In this document: piece after piece, positions 58,397-64,000 of the stretch
Layout of the letters: each line of letters opens with the position of its first letter
Numbering within the stretch: position 1 is the stretch's first letter
DNA from: Xiphydria camelus
Taxonomy: Eukaryota; Arthropoda; Insecta; Hymenoptera; Xiphydriidae
Assembly (NCBI GenBank): GCA_963678675.1
Contig: OY783200.1
Span: forward strand, 2,926,501 to 2,990,500
DNA: 64,000 nucleotides
Direction: 5' to 3'
Position numbers and translations under genes: made by a program
The notes under the pieces: generated by a model
Told to the model about the DNA's origin: nothing
The model's database searches: none
Seen by the model: only the letters and a program-made list of their open reading frames with translations

Positions 58397-61300
58397 TCAC
58401 CTATTTTGCCGTCGCGATTTGCTCGCGACCTGGCCGCCGCGCGTGGTGCTCAGCTTCTGCAGCTTCGGCGGCGTCGCTTCCACCGTGTCGTCGTCGGCGA
58501 ATATGTCCGCGTCCGAGTAGGTCTCCTTCTCCAGCTCCGGCGCCGAGTCGTCGCTGATGAGCCGTCGCTGCGGCCGAGTGACTTTCGGCCGCGATCGTGT
58601 GCCTTTCGACGTGGACGGGGCGAGCTAAACAGTTTGTTTTTATTCATCGTGCGACATCGAGAGAAGCGAAACGAACGAAAAAGATTTAACGGCTTCGGAC
58701 ATTCCTTTTAAGCGTGATACTGAAAAAATACCACACCGTCGTCTGCATTGAGAGAAAAATGTCTTGAATCCAAAAAAAATATGATGTTACGAATTTTTAA
58801 GAATACAGACACTTGATTCAAGAGTACCTTTGCTGGATCAAGAAATTTTTTCTGCGCGAAAAAAAACAACAATTATTTGAGCCTATCAAATATTTGTTTG
58901 AACGAAGAAAACTAGCTTAATCCTGGGGAATTATGTCATGTTTCTGATTGAGGAAAACCTTTTTTGGCAGCAGCAATTATTTCTCTCAGTGTGGGGAATT
59001 TCTAGTGAAAAAAATATACCTTGAATCTCTCAAGAGAATATGATCTTATGAATTTTTAAGAATACAGATTTCTGGTCGAAGAATATATATTATACCTGAT
59101 TCAAAAATATCTTTGTTGGAACAAGAAATTCTTACCGCGCGAAAAGGAAGAAACAATTATTCGAGCCTAACAAATATTTTTTACCCGAAGAAAACCACGG
59201 CTTCATCTTGAAATTATATCATGTTTTTGATCGAAGAAAACATTTTCTTTGGCAGTAGCAATTATTTTTCTCAGTGTGTGGGAAATTTCTAGTCGAAAAA
59301 ATGTATCTTGAATCAAGAAAACACGATCTTACGAATTTTTAAGAATACCGATTTTTGTTCGACAAATATAATTGATTAAAGAATATCTTCGTTGGAACAA
59401 GAAATTCTTTCTGCGCGAAACAATTACTGGAGCCCATTATATATTTTCTTACGCGAAGAGAACCACGACTTGATCCTGGAATTGTCATGTTTTTAACGGA
59501 AGACATTTTCTTCGAGCACCAGCGATTAATTCTCTCAGTGCGTGGGAAATTTCTAGACGAGGGGATAACCGAGAATAAATCGGATGCTGCTTGCGAACAG
59601 ATCGGGTTTTGCCAGTAAATCGTAGCGCGAAATAAATAACGAGCTTTTCCGACAAAAGAAACAGAGCGAAGGCGATCGTTTCACGTTGCAATAAATTTTA
59701 ACCAAAGACCAAAAACGTAATCTATCGCAGGAAATGTACAGACAGGGAAATAATCAAGAACAAAGCAGACGCCACGGCCGATATGAAGCACTTCAACAAT
59801 ACCTCTGCCTCCGAGTCGCTGTCCATATCGCAGTAGTCGCCGTAGCGCTGCACCTTCTTTCTCACCCTCTTGGACGGTGCGTTACTCCTCGCAACCTTGG
59901 TCGCGCCCGCACCATTCGCGCGCAGCTTCCTCTGGAACAAAGTTTCGGAGTCGGACCCCGTTTGAAGGTCCTCGCTGCTGCTCTCCTCGGCCTTCTTCGT
60001 CGCCATCCTCGTCAGCTCATCGCGTTTCGTCCTCGCCAAGGCCTCCTCCTTCGACTTCTCCTTCTTCCGCTCGAGCAACGCCTCCGTCTCGAAATCGCTC
60101 CCAGTTTCCTCATGCTCGCTGCTCGACTCGACCTTCTTCTTGACCACCCTGGACGTCTTATCGCGCTCAGTCTTCTCGGTCTCCTCGCCCTTCGATTTCC
60201 TCCTCTTCCGGGTGATGTGGATGTCGTACTCTGCGTCGGACTCGTCCAGCTCTATATCCTCCAGCGCCTTCTTGATGTCGTTCGCGCCGCCCCGCTTCTT
60301 GCTGATGACCGTGCCGATGGTGCTTTCCCTGGACAGCATCGGCGCTTTGCGAATCGGGGGCTTTTGGGGTTTGACGGTTTTGGTTTTCGCCGGTGCAGCG
60401 GCGACGACGGCGGTGCCGTTCGGTTTCGACACCGCGGTGGTCTTGAACTCCAGTTTTCCGCTCGTTCTGCAGCCCAGGCTCTTCAAGCCGTCCGAGAGGA
60501 TCTTTCTGAACTTGTCGTACTGCGGCACGTCGTTGAAGTCCATCGCGGCGAGGAGTTTCGTGAACTCGCGCACCGGTTGCGGCGCGGAGCCGGCGAAGCA
60601 CTCGCTGAGGAACTTCGTTACGTTCTCGAAGGCTTTGCATTTTTGCTTCTGAACGACGGTCGGATCGGTTAGATTGCTTTCCCACGGCAGGGATCCGCAC
60701 AGCCATTGGATCACGTTGTAAGCGAGGATTTCCATGTCGCCGCGCATCGTTGGAACTGTGTAGCACGGTAATGTTTCGCGGTGTACTCTTTGTCGCGTTT
60801 GGCGCTTCTTAAAACGTTTTTTTTGAGTCGCTCTCGAACGGGTAAGTGTGAAGATTGGGGAGATATTATTAGCAGAAGGATGTAAAGGCCTTATTATGAG
60901 AGTATGTCTCTTGTAAATCTAGTTTCCGATAAGAAATTTATATTCAACCAACTTGTCATATTTTAAACGAATTATTGATGCAGTTGGATAATATAGAGTT
61001 TCTAATACCACTTTAGCAAAAAAATACCATTTTCACCCTTTTCACGTAATCCGAAACGATGAAAAGACAAATTCAACTGAGAAGCTGAATAGTAGGTGAT
61101 TTTAGGGAAAAATAACCGAATTATAGGAGGAAATGGAGAGAATTGTGAGTTTTAGGGTAAAGAAAAAGGGGAAAACTTAAAAAAAAAAAGGTAAATAAAG
61201 AGGAATACGGGACACTGTAAAGCCTAGTGCAAGTGTGGAAATTATTGCGTTAAACCCGGAATATCCTAGCGCCCCGATCAAAGTAAAAATTCCAGAAAAT

Positions 61301-63316
61301 GTCTGTCGCTGAGAAGTCGTAAAAAAAATTGAGTCAAATCGCGCAGTACCTCCCATGTGTGCGTCCCTGCTCGTGTACTCGATGGTGCCGTTGTGCGCTT
61401 TCTTCGGGTCCAGTTTGTACTCCGCCTTGGTGTTATAGTGCGACGCCAAGCCGAAATCAACGAGGTAAACCTGCTCCCCCGACTTCACATCCAGCAGTAA
61501 GTTCCCGCCTTTAATGTCGGCGTGGACGTACGTCTTGCCGTGTATGTACTCCAGGACGTCGATCTTGAAGAAGCGATTTTCGTGTGAGACTTCGGCACAG
61601 CCGAGTTCCGCGACGGGAAACGGGCCGAACTTACAATCTGGAGCGCTACTCTGTAAACCGTGTGCTCGGGAAATCGGCGCCCGTTCGCCAGGAATAATTT
61701 CCAGAGATCCGTGCCGTAACGATCCATCACCACGAATCGATACTTGGTTTTGTGACACTCGTGGCTCCCGGAGCCGGCGAATCGCGGCATCCCGAGCGCG
61801 GAAAGGTTGTGGCTCTTCTTCCAAGCGTCGACTGCGGAGCGAGATTGATAAAGATCGGGGCTTCGCGATTTGTTCGACTTTCGTTCGCTTGATTCTGATT
61901 CTTTGATCTACTAATTCATTCTACATTCGGAACGATTCTGATTCACTCCGTAATTGTTTCAAGTGTATTGGCCAAGGGGAGGAGGGTTCAGGCTACGCGG
62001 AATGGTGAAGCGATCCTCTACACCTGATAAGCCAGGTATTAGGTTTCCCCCATTCGTCATCTATTGAATTCGTCATTTCTCCCTTTTACAAAGCTAACAT
62101 AATAGTCGACGGATAGCGGTATCGATTGCGACAAATATTGCGAGAAACGGCTTATTTCGACCCTTCCAGTAATTAACCTTTCTGGGAAAGATAGGGGACT
62201 GCAAGTGCATTTACAGCTTAGATTCGCTGAAATATACCGCCCGCATTGTGTCGAGATTGACCCTAGATTAACGAGGTATGTATGAGCCGTTGAAAACCAG
62301 AATGGCGTTAGTCACATTTCATATAAGCTGAGATTATTTGACTGCAAAATTAAGTACAATTTGAAAAATCTGTCTAGAATAGATATTTTAAATTGTACAT
62401 ATCTGTTTTGTATCATCTAGACAGATTTTTCAAATTGTACTTAACTTTGCAGTCAAATAATCTCAGCGCTTACATGAAATGATTTACACACTTCTGGTTT
62501 TCAATGGCTCATATATCGCGGTGATACTAATTGCTAAAGATCAGTAATCAAAATTCCGACCATCGTTTGTCCGAACATGTACTCTAATGAGATTTTTTAA
62601 ATAAAATTCACCCTTTACAATAGCAATTGCTCTTATCTCTCTGCAATAAGTCCCGTATCATCTAGATCCTTGCAAAATAATTCCAATTCGCCCCAGACAA
62701 CTGGAATTTGTTCCCTATCCAATCAAATAAAAGTTACATGCTCATATTACCCGAATTCTCCCTATTTTAAAAACAATATTTAGAAGATTCAGCAGTACTT
62801 CAGGCTGAAATTACTTTAGCGGGAAATACTGCTGCGGCAACTAAGCACGTTGCCTTAGAAATGAATCGTGTATATCATTGCTTTATAGTAATATTTCTAG
62901 TTACCACCAAATTAGAGCCAGAAGTTGTATTACCGCGTTCCCGAAATATTTCATTCACTATCTGTCCTTCCAATTCGCATTCAACGATCCTAACTGATTC
63001 CACCTAAAATTCAAGGACTCCCGAATCCTTTTAAAAACCCGAATCAAAGCTAGAATTCAGAATCCGCGAAACTCTCTTTTTGTGGTGCGCAACGCGAATT
63101 GTACTCACTATCTGCGGGTTTGGCGTTACGCATGTAGAAATGCATCTCGACAAAGAGAGGCCCATTTCCGTGTGGTTCCTGTGAAGGCACGTGAACAATA
63201 TTTACGTTAGGAATCGCGAAACGTTCGATAGAATTCATTGGATGCGATCATCGTTAGACTTACTATCTTAACGACCGCGGGGTAATCCTTGGGTGTCTTT
63301 CCCTCATAGGGAGCAG
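58397..63316 (-). CDS. VRK1: Vaccinia-related kinase 1 / ballchen (nucleosomal histone kinase), 5' partial
   Basis: Nuclear serine/threonine kinase; fly ballchen phosphorylates histone H2A and BAF. Exons seen: 63316-63264, 63178-63109, 61831-61635, 61563-61350, 60755-59803 and 58624-58397; all phases agree. The first begins inside the N-lobe (YEGKTPKDYPAVVKI), so the start and the glycine loop lie beyond 64000. Then NGPLFVEMHFYMRNAKPAD, YRFVVMDRYGTDLWKL, and the catalytic loop YVHADIKGGNLLLD (HAD in place of HRD, usual for this family). DFGLASHYN, IEYTSRDAHMG and DMEILAYNVIQWLCGSLPWE follow. About 230 residues of acidic/basic low-complexity tail come next, then a basic last exon (RSRPKVTRPQRRL, ending SKSRRQNR). 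The 71-bp intron at 61634-61564 is short. Reading through the donor at 59803 gives a different, hydrophobic end (see finding). Confidence 0.9.
58746..59543. repeat. Three tandem copies of MITE family T1 in the last VRK1 intron
   Basis: Right ends GCAATTATTTCTCTCAGTGT occur near 58993, 59277 (GCAATTATTTTTCTCAGTGT) and 59543 (GCGATTAATTCTCTCAGTGC). Copies 2 and 3 each start with GGGAAATTTCTAGT-like sequence, and each copy is about 250-285 bp. Interiors share ACGAATTTTTAAGAATAC and GAAACAATTA-type blocks. Confidence 0.65.
60890..61228 (+). mobile_element. MITE family T4 copy in VRK1 intron, left part lost
   Basis: It keeps AATCTAGTTTCCGATAAGAA, ATCCGAAACGATGAAAAGAC and GAAGCTGAATAGTAGGTGAT. The right end is GACACTGTAAAGCCTAGTGC, a worn version of the T4 terminal repeat. 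Confidence 0.6.
61973..62275. repeat. Dispersed repeat T6 copy 2
   Basis: It matches 40212-40735 (CTACGCGGAATGGTGAAGCG, ACACCTGATAAGCCAGGTAT, AGGTTTCCC, TCATTTCTCCC) without the pogo-like insertion found there. Confidence 0.6.
62281..62520. mobile_element. Long palindromic MITE in VRK1 intron
   Basis: ATGAGCCGTTGAAAACCAGA at the left is mirrored by CTGGTTTTCAATGGCTCAT at the right. Inner arms (GAGATTATTTGACTGCAAA; GTACAATTTGAAAAATCTGT) are mirrored almost perfectly. About 240 bp, can fold into one hairpin. Confidence 0.65.
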
Positions 63317-64000
63317 CTGCAAAAATTATTTTAAATATATACATATATTGGTAGTTCTTTCATGTTAAGCCTTGCGCGAAAAATCAAAGTTTTCTATTTC
63401 TTTAGGTTTCTCGTCATTTCGTCTCGGGAATATCGTATTTTCTCCATTGAGAAACGCGAATTGCGAAATACTCTATTTCTTTGAAGTTTCTTATCATTTC
63501 GCCTTGAAAATATCGCATTTTTGCTATCGAAGAGAGCGGGAAGCACGAATTGCGAAATATACAGTCTGATTTCTTTTAAACGGAAATGATAGAAAAAATG
63601 TTCCAAAGTATTTGAAAACTGACGAGTTTTTAATATAGTTTCAGATGAAATAGTTACTGGAAAAGTTTTTTAAATTCTATATATAAGTAATTTCTTGCAT
63701 CAACTATTAATTTCATTTTCGGTATCTCTATACTCGTTCTTCCACGATAATTTTAACGTTCCTGCTTCCTCACATCGTCGCAGCTACCGTAATTTCGTTT
63801 CGATTCAGCTTTTGCCTTTCGATGATCCTGATTTTTTAATTCGATATAATCACCCTTCCATCATCGCTTCGATTTTGATTTCTCTATATTCAACCTCCGC
63901 AATAATCTCAACAATCATACTTATCAACATTGAAGCAGCGACTGTAATTTCGCATCGATCGAAGAACAAAGAAAACCGCTTCGACGAAACGCAAATAAAA
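63317..64000. other. VRK1 intron (5' exons beyond the window)
   Basis: AT-rich DNA upstream of the acceptor at 63317. A repeated segment (TTTCTTTAGGTTTCTCGTCATTTCG near 63396, and a similar one near 63476) forms two diverged tandem units of about 80 bp. No exon for the missing VRK1 N-lobe is visible. Confidence 0.5.

Noticed and set aside
59734..60672. 312-residue plus-strand open frame
   Set aside because: It is antisense to the VRK1 tail exon, whose sense strand continues the kinase.

Overview
The window is eukaryotic and almost certainly from an insect, most likely a hymenopteran (ant, bee or wasp). Coding exons are GC-rich and sit in AT-rich introns and spacers with GT-AG splice sites. 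There are two insect-specific chemosensory protein genes, insect-type homologues of GON4L, CDK10, RpS16, NEMF and VRK1, and many short transposon remnants (MITEs, mariner, pogo-like, piggyBac-like, LINE). The exact species cannot be read from the sequence.

Layout, left to right. A terminal exon of an unidentified plus-strand gene ends at 1910. A complete 15-exon GON4L homologue (transcriptional regulator) runs on the minus strand from 14446 to 5267. Two chemosensory protein genes (18171-19507 and 22183-23839, plus strand) are followed tail-to-tail by a complete 6-exon CDK10 gene (28627-24514, minus). From 28.7 to 33.7 kb there is a transposon graveyard. A small secreted four-cysteine peptide gene lies at 33809-33988 (plus). 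From 34 to 45 kb there is an array of three related F-box/leucine-rich-repeat copies, all minus strand: copy A (34650-36876), a broken copy B (38431-39043), and an intact copy C (42537-44816). A pair of leader exons at 39522-40023 splices in phase to copy A. RpS16 (45459-47520) and NEMF/Caliban (48509-56102), both plus strand and complete, follow. After a trinucleotide/48-bp minisatellite block comes a VRK1/ballchen kinase gene (63316-58397, minus). Its 5' end lies beyond the window.

Exon structures were built by hand from splice consensus, reading phase and family similarity. For GON4L (1480 aa), CDK10 (409 aa), RpS16 (148 aa), NEMF (1015 aa) and both chemosensory genes, the exon lengths sum to an exact multiple of three. 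The genes do not form an operon or a shared pathway. NEMF and RpS16 are both ribosome-linked, CDK10 and VRK1 are kinases, and GON4L is nuclear, but this looks like an ordinary mixed neighbourhood.

I did not find a clearly new biological system. The observations most worth a second look are: a VRK1 alternative 3' end that would give a tail-anchored kinase; the F-box array with displaced leader exons and a frameshifted C-terminus; a GC-AG intron in GON4L; a TTAA-flanked piggyBac-like element holding a fold-back with tRNA-like arms; a 38-bp minimal hAT-like insertion with a paralogous empty site; and a MITE family found only in introns of conserved genes here.
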